This document shows positions 1 through 5,249 of a stretch of DNA of 9,754 nucleotides, in pieces. Both the position numbers and the translations under genes were made by a program. Location of the stretch: positions 1 through 9,754 of the forward strand of contig DATBPY010000038.1 of assembly GCA_036561085.1 (NCBI GenBank), read 5' to 3'. The DNA is from CAILHX01 sp036561085. GTDB taxonomy: Bacteria; Pseudomonadota; Gammaproteobacteria; Burkholderiales; Methylophilaceae. The notes beneath the pieces are model-generated. The model was not told the DNA's origin and made no database searches. It worked only from the letters and a program-made list of their open reading frames with translations. Within the stretch, counting starts at the first letter, position 1, and each line of letters starts with the position of its first letter.

Positions 1-222
1 TTACAAGCAGGCCTTTTTGTAGTACCAGTAGGCGAACTAGAAGGTTGGCTTGCAGATAAAGGTATTCAGGCCTCACGAGAAAATAAATGGGCGTGGGCTA
101 ACGAAGCAGCTGTCCTTGTCAGAAAAGTGGGCTCTAATTCAGGCGATATTTGGGAATTTATGCGTTCGATAGGAAAACATCTCCGACAGATGCTAGATAG
201 TACTAATGGGCTTTCTCATTAA
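1..222 (+). CDS. C-terminal end of an AAA-family ATPase / OLD-like endonuclease (truncated by window edge)
   Basis: The frame is open from the first base to TAA at 220-222, giving 73 residues of a protein that begins outside the window. The segment LFVVPVGELEGWL, followed by a basic, Trp-rich stretch (ENKWAWANEAA) and a closing DIWEFMRSIGKHL, resembles the C-terminal part of AAA ATPases that carry a TOPRIM nuclease domain. In those proteins an acidic pair in a V-G-E-L-E type segment belongs to the nuclease core. Some of these proteins act in phage defence and others have no known role; this fragment cannot tell which. The stop lies 13 bases from the 3' end of the convergent AraC gene, and I see no convincing terminator between them. 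Its wording looks somewhat more AT-rich than the genes to its right. The family call rests on motif memory only and the start is not visible. Confidence 0.5.
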   Translation, partial: LQAGLFVVPVGELEGWLADKGIQASRENKWAWANEAAVLVRKVGSNSGDIWEFMRSIGKHLRQMLDSTNGLSH

Positions 223-235
223 TAGGATACTATTG

Positions 236-1003
236 TTATTCAAAATACCGCCTCGGTTCCACGCCCAACGCCCGTTTGAACATGGCTGTAAATGCACTAG
301 CACTCAGATAACCTAATTCGCTGGCCACGTTGGTGACGGACTGATTATCGGCTAACCGGCCAAGCGCTTCAATCAATTTGGCTTGTTGACGCCATTGCCT
401 GAAACTAAGGCTGGTTTCTTTCTCGAATTTCCTGGCTAATGTCCTTGAGCTCATTGCCAGTTTATCTGCCCATATTTCTATCGTGGTCTGGTCTTCCGGA
501 TATTCTATGAGGTGCTGGCATATATGCATCAACTTAGGATTATTCGGTAACGGCAGATGCAGTGCGGGGGTTTTTAAATACTTGATCTCCATCAAGGCCA
601 GTTGCGCGATCATTCCACCGCGTCCCTGCTCGTCGTAATCTGCTTTTTCTTTAGTCAACGATAAGATAAGTTGCCTGAGTAAGGGCGAGACTTCGATCAA
701 GCAGCAACTGGATTGGAAATCCGCCGCGACATCCGGGCGGATATAGAGCGTGCGCACCTCGACACGGCCCAGCATATATACCGTATGTACCATTCCTGAA
801 GGTATCCAGACACCTCTTAAGGGTGGCACTACCCAACACCCGACTTCTGTTTCTACACGCATCACGCCGCTACTGGCATAGATCAATTGCGCTTTGGTAT
901 GGCTATGTTTTGGCGTCGGCCCGCTTTCATAATCGGCCGCTTTTGCGGTAACACGATGCGAGAGCGTTTGATAGATGTCCGGCTCGATCTGGTTTTGCTG
1001 CAT
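236..1003 (-). CDS. AraC-family transcriptional regulator with N-terminal cupin (NimR/YeaM-like)
   Basis: This 255-residue protein has the standard two-domain AraC layout. Residues about 20-90 form a cupin-type sensor domain, with a PKHSHTKAQL start (His33, His35) and a WIPSGMVH turn (His73). Residues about 154-253 form the paired helix-turn-helix DNA-binding domain. Helix-turn-helix 1 is around 175-196 (WADKLAMSSRTLARKFEKE) and helix-turn-helix 2 around 223-243 (VTNVASELGYLSASAFTAMF), ending in the usual G-x-x-P-x-x-Y-F. The ATG at 1001-1003 has only a weak purine-rich site upstream (gaaaaagac on the coding strand). It is divergent from the fsr-type exporter across 95 bases, which resembles the E. 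coli arrangement of a YeaM/NimR-type regulator beside its own MFS exporter gene. It therefore probably controls the exporter and perhaps itself. The effector is unknown; the cupin makes a small ligand plausible. Family assignment is firm, target is inference. Confidence 0.93.
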   Translation of the reverse strand: MQQNQIEPDIYQTLSHRVTAKAADYESGPTPKHSHTKAQLIYASSGVMRVETEVGCWVVPPLRGVWIPSGMVHTVYMLGRVEVRTLYIRPDVAADFQSSCCLIEVSPLLRQLILSLTKEKADYDEQGRGGMIAQLALMEIKYLKTPALHLPLPNNPKLMHICQHLIEYPEDQTTIEIWADKLAMSSRTLARKFEKETSLSFRQWRQQAKLIEALGRLADNQSVTNVASELGYLSASAFTAMFKRALGVEPRRYFE

Positions 1004-1028
1004 ATTTTGTCTTTTTCGCGACGATTCT

Positions 1029-1053
1029 TGTCAATACACCATTGTATACGACA
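1029..1053. promoter_or_regulatory. Imperfect inverted repeat, candidate operator in the araC-type/fsr divergent region
   Basis: The left arm TGTCAATACA (1029-1038) and right arm TGTATACGACA (1043-1053) are complementary across a CCAT centre, apart from a one-base slip: A on the left faces AC on the right. The element ends four bases before the -10 box of the exporter promoter (1057-1062), so it covers the -35 zone of that promoter. It also overlaps a possible -10 (TATACA) of the leftward regulator. That placement suits a protein that activates the exporter or represses either gene. The symmetry is visible in the sequence; binding by the neighbouring AraC-type protein is inference. Many AraC proteins prefer direct repeats, which is a reason for caution. 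Confidence 0.45.
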
Positions 1054-1072
1054 GTCTATAATCCTGTTCCAA
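1043..1072 (-). promoter_or_regulatory. Possible promoter of the AraC-family gene
   Basis: On the minus strand TTGGAA (complement of 1067-1072) is followed after 18 bases by TATACA (complement of 1043-1048). Each hexamer matches the consensus only in part. The -10 lies inside the inverted repeat at 1029-1053, so a protein bound there would affect this promoter too. This is a weak call. Confidence 0.25.
1057..1062 (+). promoter_or_regulatory. -10 box of the fsr promoter, without a recognisable -35
   Basis: TATAAT matches the sigma-70 -10 consensus at all six positions and lies 36 bases before the exporter's ATG. No -35 hexamer stands at 16-18 bases upstream; the bases there read like ATACAC. 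A TTGTCA occurs at 1028-1033, but 23 bases away, which is too far. A perfect -10 with a poor -35 is typical of promoters that depend on an activator. Confidence 0.5.
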
Positions 1073-1098
1073 ATCCATGTAAGTTGATAGGACAGGTT

Positions 1099-2328
1099 AT
1101 GACCACGCAATCTCAGGCAATTTCAATTCAGGAAATCTCCATTCAACCGGGTGATATTCAAGAAACCAGGCCAACCAAGTTCGGTGTCATCGCTGCGATC
1201 AGTTTTTCGCATTTTCTGAATGACATGATGCAATCGGTGTTACTAGCAATCTACCCGATCCTGAAATTGAATCTTAGTTTGAGCTTTGCCCAGATCGGGC
1301 TGATTTCCTTCTGCTTTCAAGTGACTGGTTCGTTATTGCAGCCATTGATCGGTTTATATACCGACCATAAGCCTAAGCCTTACACATTGCCTTTCGGTAT
1401 GTTGCTTACCATGTCAGGCCTTCTCGTATTAGGCAGGTCCACAAGCTTTGAAATGGTGTTGATCGCCGCGATGCTGATCGGCATGGGCTCGTCTATTTTT
1501 CATCCTGAATCTTCCAGAGTGGCGAGGTTAGCCGCAGGTGATCGCCCAGGTTTGTCACAATCGTTATTTCAGGTCGGCGGTAACTTGGGAGGGTCTATCG
1601 GCCCGTTGTTGGCTGCGATGATCATTCTGCCGCACGGGATGGCCAGCGTTGCCTGGTTTGCCGCAGCGGCGCTGATCGGTGCGATCGTTCTGAGTAATGT
1701 GAGTTATTGGTATAGCCAACACTTGGCGAGCGCGTTACATAAAGGGATTAAGGTCGTCAGTAGCGGATTTTCGAGAACCCAAATCATCGGGTCTTTGACG
1801 GTGCTTGGAATACTCATGTTTTCCAAATTCATTTACATCGCCAGCCTGACCAATTACTACACGTTTTTCCTGATCGAGAAATTTCATTTATCTTTGCATG
1901 ATGCGCAGCTCTATTTGTTTGCGTTCTTGCTCTCTTCTGCCGCAGGGACGTTTCTGGGCGGGCCCATCGGCGATAAGATCGGAAGGAAGAAAGTGATCTG
2001 GTGGTCGATATTGGGTGTAGCCCCATTTACCATGATGTTGCCGTATGCGAATCTGCACTGGACATTGGTGTTATCCATCATCATTGGCCTGGTATTGTCT
2101 TCTGCGTTCTCAGCGATTCTGGTTTTCGCGCAGGAGCTGATACCGAATAGGGTGGGAACAATCTCCGGGCTTTTCTTTGGCCTGGCGTTTGGAATCGCCG
2201 GGATTGCCGCTGCGTTATTAGGTAATCTAGCTGACGTCACCAGCGTGCAGCATGTCTATAGATTATGCGCGTTCCTGCCATTGCTCGGCATTGCGGCGAT
2301 CTTTTTGCCGGACATTCAGAAACATTAA
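1099..2328 (+). CDS. fsr: MFS exporter of the fosmidomycin-resistance (Fsr) family
   Basis: This is an inner-membrane drug/proton antiporter of 409 residues, close to the roughly 406 of E. coli Fsr. Family-specific stretches are clear: ISFSHFLNDMMQS in helix 1, LLQPLIGLYTD after helix 2, and GMGSSIFHPESSRVAR followed by SQSLFQVGGNLGGSIGPLLAA in the N-terminal half. A motif-A-like GGPIGDKIGRKK (about 287-298) lies in the central loop of the C-terminal half. About twelve hydrophobic segments span the protein. The frame is also open upstream to a TTG at 1042, but that would put the start before the -10 box at 1057. The ATG at 1099 has an AGGA site (1089-1092) six bases before it, so I chose it. 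Family members export fosmidomycin and some other compounds; the natural substrate here is not known. It is divergent from the AraC-type regulator and ends at the bidirectional hairpin. Confidence 0.93.
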   Translation: MTTQSQAISIQEISIQPGDIQETRPTKFGVIAAISFSHFLNDMMQSVLLAIYPILKLNLSLSFAQIGLISFCFQVTGSLLQPLIGLYTDHKPKPYTLPFGMLLTMSGLLVLGRSTSFEMVLIAAMLIGMGSSIFHPESSRVARLAAGDRPGLSQSLFQVGGNLGGSIGPLLAAMIILPHGMASVAWFAAAALIGAIVLSNVSYWYSQHLASALHKGIKVVSSGFSRTQIIGSLTVLGILMFSKFIYIASLTNYYTFFLIEKFHLSLHDAQLYLFAFLLSSAAGTFLGGPIGDKIGRKKVIWWSILGVAPFTMMLPYANLHWTLVLSIIIGLVLSSAFSAILVFAQELIPNRVGTISGLFFGLAFGIAGIAAALLGNLADVTSVQHVYRLCAFLPLLGIAAIFLPDIQKH

Positions 2329-2342
2329 AAGATGTTGAAGAT

Positions 2343-2372
2343 AAAAAACCGCTTCTTACGAAGCGGTTTTTT
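2343..2372. terminator. Bidirectional intrinsic terminator between fsr and the catalase-like gene
   Basis: A seven-pair GC-rich stem, CCGCTTC (2349-2355) with GAAGCGG (2360-2366), closes a TTAC loop. It is flanked by six A on the left and six T on the right. Read rightward it is a textbook terminator 14 bases after the fsr stop. Read leftward the A run becomes the U tract, ending the dehydrogenase-catalase operon whose last gene stops at 2417. The A and T runs can also extend the stem to 13 pairs. Confidence 0.92.
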
Positions 2373-2416
2373 GTTTGTCCGTGCTATTAAGAATTAACGC
2401 ATACTACCTGTGATAT

Positions 2417-3412
2417 TTACTGCCCTAGACGGCGACCGTAGCTGATCGCATAAGCGGCGGGCCTTGCCAACAGGATAGGATCATCGCTAGGCTCGATACC
2501 GTCTACCAAAGCCAGCGGGCTATACATATTAGCTTTCTCGAACTTTACGCCTTCGGGATCTACGGCTTTTATGGTCAAAGTGCCCAGTTCAACGACTTTT
2601 CTTGTTTCCGGCCAGCTGATGGTACCGTCATTAACCGGATCGCCTGCCTCAGCCACTTGCACTGAGATGCGATATTTTACTGCATCTGTTTGCAGCCTTA
2701 CAGGAAGCTCATCCATGAGGTAGTTCGGCGCTGCCTTAGCGGCATCTTCTTTGGTCAGAAATTGTTGTCCATCCAACGGTTCGATGCGGTAACGACCGTA
2801 ATGTGACTCACCTTTGGCGTTAGTGAATTTAAAGGCATTAACGCCGTAAAAAGCTTGCGTGCCGAAACTGACAGGAGACAGTTTAGGAATCATCACGAAT
2901 TTCAATGCTGCCGGATGTGAACCCAGGAATTGTTCCACCGGCGTTGGTTTAGGAACATTCGGCCCGCTTGCGGCGATTGCATTCAGCAAACCGAGAAAGT
3001 CTTCAGGCGTTGCCGCAGGAAAGCTGTTGATGGAGATGGCAACGATGTCGGTATAACCGCCATCCGGTAGTTGAAAGCGGATCGCCATGCCTTTGGGAAA
3101 AGCGTTCTCGTTGGCATCGGGGATATTCGGCACACCGGTCGGGTCGGAGAAACGCACGATCACCGGTATCTTCGCTGATTGCATATGCACTGCCTTGGTG
3201 ATCGAGGCGGCGGAGGCTGCCGGTACGAATTCACCATCGGTCACGATACCCTTGGCATGGTTAGCGCGATAGCCCGCATGTGGGCCACCTGCCAGCTTGG
3301 TCATGGTATCTACCAGTTGTTCCGTCACCGGCTTATCTTCCGCATAAACATTGGAAACGCTCAATACCGTTACGGCAACGCTTAGTAATACTGTTTTAGT
3401 TATTTGTCGCAT
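2417..3412 (-). CDS. Exported catalase-family heme peroxidase (SrpA-like)
   Basis: The protein has 331 residues, much shorter than the 480 or more of ordinary monofunctional catalases and typical of the minimal SrpA-like catalase group. A Sec signal peptide is clear: a basic start (MRQITK), a hydrophobic stretch to about 20, and a likely cut after VYA at 24. The mature protein would therefore be periplasmic. Heme-pocket features remain: distal His52 in RANHAKG, the VIVRFSD strand (84-90), FPKGMAIRF (105-113), and near the C-terminus an R-P-A-A-Y motif (Arg317, Tyr321) matching the R-x-x-x-Y that supplies the proximal tyrosine ligand in catalases. Family members are heme proteins with peroxidase or weak catalase activity, and their substrates are mostly undefined. 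The gene follows the dehydrogenase with ten bases between them. Its AAAGGA ribosome site overlaps that gene's TAA, so the pair is surely one operon. It ends at the hairpin 2343-2372. Confidence 0.9.
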   Translation of the reverse strand: MRQITKTVLLSVAVTVLSVSNVYAEDKPVTEQLVDTMTKLAGGPHAGYRANHAKGIVTDGEFVPAASAASITKAVHMQSAKIPVIVRFSDPTGVPNIPDANENAFPKGMAIRFQLPDGGYTDIVAISINSFPAATPEDFLGLLNAIAASGPNVPKPTPVEQFLGSHPAALKFVMIPKLSPVSFGTQAFYGVNAFKFTNAKGESHYGRYRIEPLDGQQFLTKEDAAKAAPNYLMDELPVRLQTDAVKYRISVQVAEAGDPVNDGTISWPETRKVVELGTLTIKAVDPEGVKFEKANMYSPLALVDGIEPSDDPILLARPAAYAISYGRRLGQ

Positions 3413-3422
3413 GATTTTTCCT

Positions 3423-4478
3423 TTAGGCTTTTAATGTGGACATGTCGATCACAAAGCGATATTTAACATCGCTTTTCAACACGCGTTGGTATGCATTCTC
3501 GATCTGCTGGATGTCGATCATTTCGATATCGCAAACAATGTCATGCTCGGCAGCGAAATCCAGCATCTCCTGCGTTTCCTTGATGCCGCCGATCAAAGAA
3601 CCTGCCAACGAACGACGTTGGAAGATCAGGCTCGCGGTATCGATAGGCGGATGCGGACTATCCGGCACGCCTACCATGCACATTACACCGTCGCGCTTGA
3701 GCGCTCTGAGATAGGGATTGAGGTCGTGAGCGACCGCGACGGTGTTGATGATGAAATCGAAACGCTTCGCATTCTTTTGCATCGCTTCCGGATCTTTGGA
3801 GATCACCACATCATCCGCACCCATGCGCCTGGCATCGGCTGCCTTGTCCGGCGATGTGGTGAATAACACGGTCTCTGCACCGAAAGCATGCGCCCATTTC
3901 AATCCCATGTGCCCCAAGCCGCCTAGGCCAACGATACCTACGACATCGCCTTTGCCTATATTCCAGTGACGTAGCGGGGAGTAGGTAGTGATGCCGGCAC
4001 ACAGTAACGGAGCGACTGCTGCCAGTTTTTCCGGCGCGGCCATCTTTTCCGAAATGTGCAGCACGAAGTCCTGGTCGACGACGATCTGCTCTGAGTATCC
4101 GCCGTAAGTCACCTTACCCGTATGTTTATCCGGGCTGTTATAGGTAAACACGGTATGTGCGCAAAATTGCTCCAGACCATCTTCACATTCGCTGCAATGC
4201 TTGCATGAATCCACCATGCAACCGACACCGGCCAATTGGCCGGGTTTGAAATTTTTGACGGCGGAACCTACTGCAGTGACACGTCCCACGATCTCATGGC
4301 CGGGAACGATAGGGTAAACGCTACCTCCCCATTCGTCGCGCACTTGATGGATGTCCGAATGGCAAACACCGCAATACAGGATCTCGATGCTGACATCCGT
4401 GGGTAGAAGCGCACGGCGCTCAAAATTAAATAACCCCAGAGGGGCTTTGGCATCAACTGCTGCGTATCCGATGGTCAT
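3423..4478 (-). CDS. yahK: Zinc-dependent NADP(H) alcohol dehydrogenase / aldehyde reductase, YahK/CAD family
   Basis: This 351-residue cytosolic medium-chain dehydrogenase resembles E. coli YahK almost throughout. Such enzymes mainly reduce aldehydes to alcohols with NADPH. Visible features are the catalytic-zinc segment CGVCHSD (Cys39, His40), GHE with His61 and Glu62, and Cys160 in PLLCAGITTYSPLRHW. The structural-zinc cysteines are 92, 95, 98 and 106 (SCKHCSECEDGLEQFC). The Rossmann glycines are GLGGLG at 184-189. FTTSPDKAADA, with Ser rather than Asp after the second strand, points to NADP over NAD. C-terminal hallmarks are GSLIGGIKETQEMLDF and DVKYRFVIDM. The ATG has an AAAGGA site nine to ten bases upstream. 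It is the first gene of an operon with the catalase-like gene and is divergent from the MarR gene. The actual substrate is not shown by sequence, and the symbol denotes resemblance, not proven orthology. Confidence 0.93.
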   Translation of the reverse strand: MTIGYAAVDAKAPLGLFNFERRALLPTDVSIEILYCGVCHSDIHQVRDEWGGSVYPIVPGHEIVGRVTAVGSAVKNFKPGQLAGVGCMVDSCKHCSECEDGLEQFCAHTVFTYNSPDKHTGKVTYGGYSEQIVVDQDFVLHISEKMAAPEKLAAVAPLLCAGITTYSPLRHWNIGKGDVVGIVGLGGLGHMGLKWAHAFGAETVLFTTSPDKAADARRMGADDVVISKDPEAMQKNAKRFDFIINTVAVAHDLNPYLRALKRDGVMCMVGVPDSPHPPIDTASLIFQRRSLAGSLIGGIKETQEMLDFAAEHDIVCDIEMIDIQQIENAYQRVLKSDVKYRFVIDMSTLKA

Positions 4479-4511
4479 TAAAACAGTTCCTTTAATTAAA
4501 AAATTGAAGCT

Positions 4512-4533
4512 TAATATTCATTAATGAATATTA
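4512..4533. promoter_or_regulatory. 22-bp perfect palindrome at the predicted start point of the dehydrogenase operon
   Basis: The half-site TAATATTCATT (4512-4522) is followed directly by its exact reverse complement (4523-4533). The predicted start point of the leftward dehydrogenase transcript (near 4526) falls inside it. A dimeric winged-helix regulator such as the adjacent MarR protein could bind here and block transcription. Its half-site differs from that of the 26-bp palindrome at 4704-4729, sharing only ATG and TATT-like pieces, so a second regulator is possible. AT-rich DNA gives short palindromes by chance, but 22 perfect bases is unlikely. Confidence 0.6.
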
Positions 4534-4561
4534 TCCTAGTCCCATATGGGACCATTGTTAA
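4533..4561 (-). promoter_or_regulatory. Predicted promoter of the dehydrogenase-catalase operon
   Basis: On the minus strand TTAACA (complement of 4556-4561, five of six consensus bases) is followed after exactly 17 bases by TAGGAT (complement of 4533-4538, four of six). Transcription would begin near 4526, leaving a leader of about 48 bases before the ATG at 4478. The spacer contains the perfect 14-bp palindrome GTCCCATATGGGAC (4539-4552), a further candidate protein-binding site between the two boxes. Confidence 0.45.
4539..4552. promoter_or_regulatory. 14-bp perfect palindrome in the spacer of the dehydrogenase promoter
   Basis: GTCCCATATGGGAC is its own reverse complement and occupies most of the 17-base spacer between the predicted -35 and -10. 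It is GC-rich at its arms within an AT-rich region, so base bias does not explain it. It shares the CATATG centre with the large palindrome at 4704-4729 but has different arms. Its binding protein is unknown. Confidence 0.5.
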
Positions 4562-4700
4562 TGTTTCATTAAACAAAAAATCATGCGTCCGGATGCATGC
4601 ATCAATGGGAGATTATCAGGGTTGGAATTGCGATTACTCATCATACGACTTCATTCTATCCAGGTTAATACGGGGTAAAAAATTATTTTTATATATTGTA
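4562..4700. other. Intergenic stretch between the two divergent promoters
   Basis: No gene is supported here. The frame leading into the MarR gene is open from an ATG at 4524, but its residues match nothing I recognise and include a chance hydrophobic run. A near-perfect 16-bp palindrome lies at 4583-4598 (arms ATGCGTCC and GGATGCAT, one G-T mismatch), followed by the self-complementary ATGCATGCAT. The last 20 or so bases (about 4678-4700) are almost pure A and T directly upstream of the MarR -35, like an UP element that binds the RNA polymerase alpha subunit. Confidence 0.5.
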
Positions 4701-4729
4701 TTGACAATAACTGCATATGCAGTTATTGT
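4701..4729 (+). promoter_or_regulatory. Sigma-70 promoter of the marR-efflux operon
   Basis: A perfect -35 TTGACA (4701-4706) is followed after exactly 17 bases by TATTGT (4724-4729), a four-of-six -10. An AT-rich, UP-element-like tract stands just upstream. The start point would be near 4736, about 46 bases before the MarR ATG at 4782. The promoter lies downstream of the ATG at 4524, which argues against that longer start for MarR. Confidence 0.8.
4704..4729. promoter_or_regulatory. 26-bp perfect palindrome, probable MarR autoregulatory operator
   Basis: The 13-base half-site ACAATAACTGCAT (4704-4716) is followed by its exact reverse complement (4717-4729). It begins inside the -35 and ends with the last base of the -10, so a bound dimer would exclude RNA polymerase. 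MarR-family repressors commonly bind such symmetric sites in their own promoters and leave when a ligand binds. The right half is partly repeated just downstream: TGCAGTTATTG (4718-4728) resembles TGCATTATTG (4733-4742). The latter lies in a weaker inverted repeat at 4734-4752 that could be a second operator at the start point. Confidence 0.82.
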
Positions 4730-4781
4730 ATGTGCATTATTGCTAATAAAGCATACCACCGACGGAATTGAGGCTGACATC

Positions 4782-5249
4782 ATGGATTTTTACAGCGGTC
4801 AAAATTATGTAATTGAAGAATCTATCGGCTACCTGATCAAGAGAGCTCAGGCGGCTTTGCAACGCACCGTGGATGGTAAGATGGCCGAGCTTGACCTGAC
4901 AGCCCTGCAATGGGCACCCCTGCTATTTATTTCTCTCGGCAAAATGAGCAGTACCGCTGCGGATATTTCGCGCTGCCTGGGAGTAGAAACCAGTTCAATG
5001 ACACGGATGCTGGACAGGCTGGAAGGCAAGGGCTTACTCACCCGTACACGTAGTGCAGATGACAGACGCGTCATTTTTCTTGAACTTACCGAGGAAGGCA
5101 AACGTCAAGTATCCAAAGTCCCCTATTTAATAGCGGATAGCTTGAATCAGCACTTGCGAGGCTTCAATCAAGAAGAAGTCGAGTCTTTGAAATCCATGCT
5201 CAAACGTATTGCCGATAACGCGGGAGACAGAAATCTTGAACAAGTCTAA
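4782..5249 (+). CDS. MarR-family transcriptional repressor of the efflux operon (EmrR-like role)
   Basis: This 155-residue winged-helix protein has the usual MarR length. An N-terminal dimerisation helix is followed by LTALQWAPLLFI (39-50). The helix-turn-helix runs about 55-83, with recognition helix ETSSMTRMLDRLEGKGLLTR (69-88). The wing is R-x-x-S-A-D-D-R-R-V (90-97), including the conserved Asp-Arg pair, then LTEEGKRQV and a C-terminal dimerisation helix. I chose the ATG at 4782 because a GAGG site sits eight bases before it and the promoter and operator lie at 4701-4729; the same frame is open back to 4524 without plausible protein. Such repressors bind lipophilic or phenolic ligands and release their operators. 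Its gene leads an operon with an outer-membrane factor, EmrA and EmrB, as emrR precedes emrAB in E. coli. Control of the divergent dehydrogenase operon is likely but unproven. Confidence 0.93.
   Translation: MDFYSGQNYVIEESIGYLIKRAQAALQRTVDGKMAELDLTALQWAPLLFISLGKMSSTAADISRCLGVETSSMTRMLDRLEGKGLLTRTRSADDRRVIFLELTEEGKRQVSKVPYLIADSLNQHLRGFNQEEVESLKSMLKRIADNAGDRNLEQV

Noticed and set aside
221..234. Small hairpin AATAG/CTATT between the first gene and the AraC gene as a terminator.
   Set aside because: The stem has five AT-rich pairs and no U tract, which is within chance for AT-rich DNA.
1042..1098. A longer Fsr protein starting at TTG 1042.
   Set aside because: That start precedes the -10 box and lacks a ribosome site, while the ATG at 1099 has AGGA at good spacing and gives the usual family length.
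883..1110. Minus-strand open frame across the AraC start and the divergent promoter.
   Set aside because: Its residues look random, it runs through the regulatory region, and it lies over a confidently assigned gene in another frame. The same reasoning applies to the other frames opposite the large genes.
4524..4781. An 86-residue N-terminal extension of the MarR protein, with a hydrophobic stretch suggesting a membrane-anchored regulator.
   Set aside because: The region contains the promoter and operator of the gene itself, MarR proteins normally begin near the 4782 ATG, and GAGG lies just before that ATG. The extension has no recognisable sequence.
5209..5235. A longer outer-membrane channel starting at TTG 5209.
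   Set aside because: No ribosome site precedes it, it overlaps marR more deeply, and it would put an acidic segment before the lipoprotein signal.
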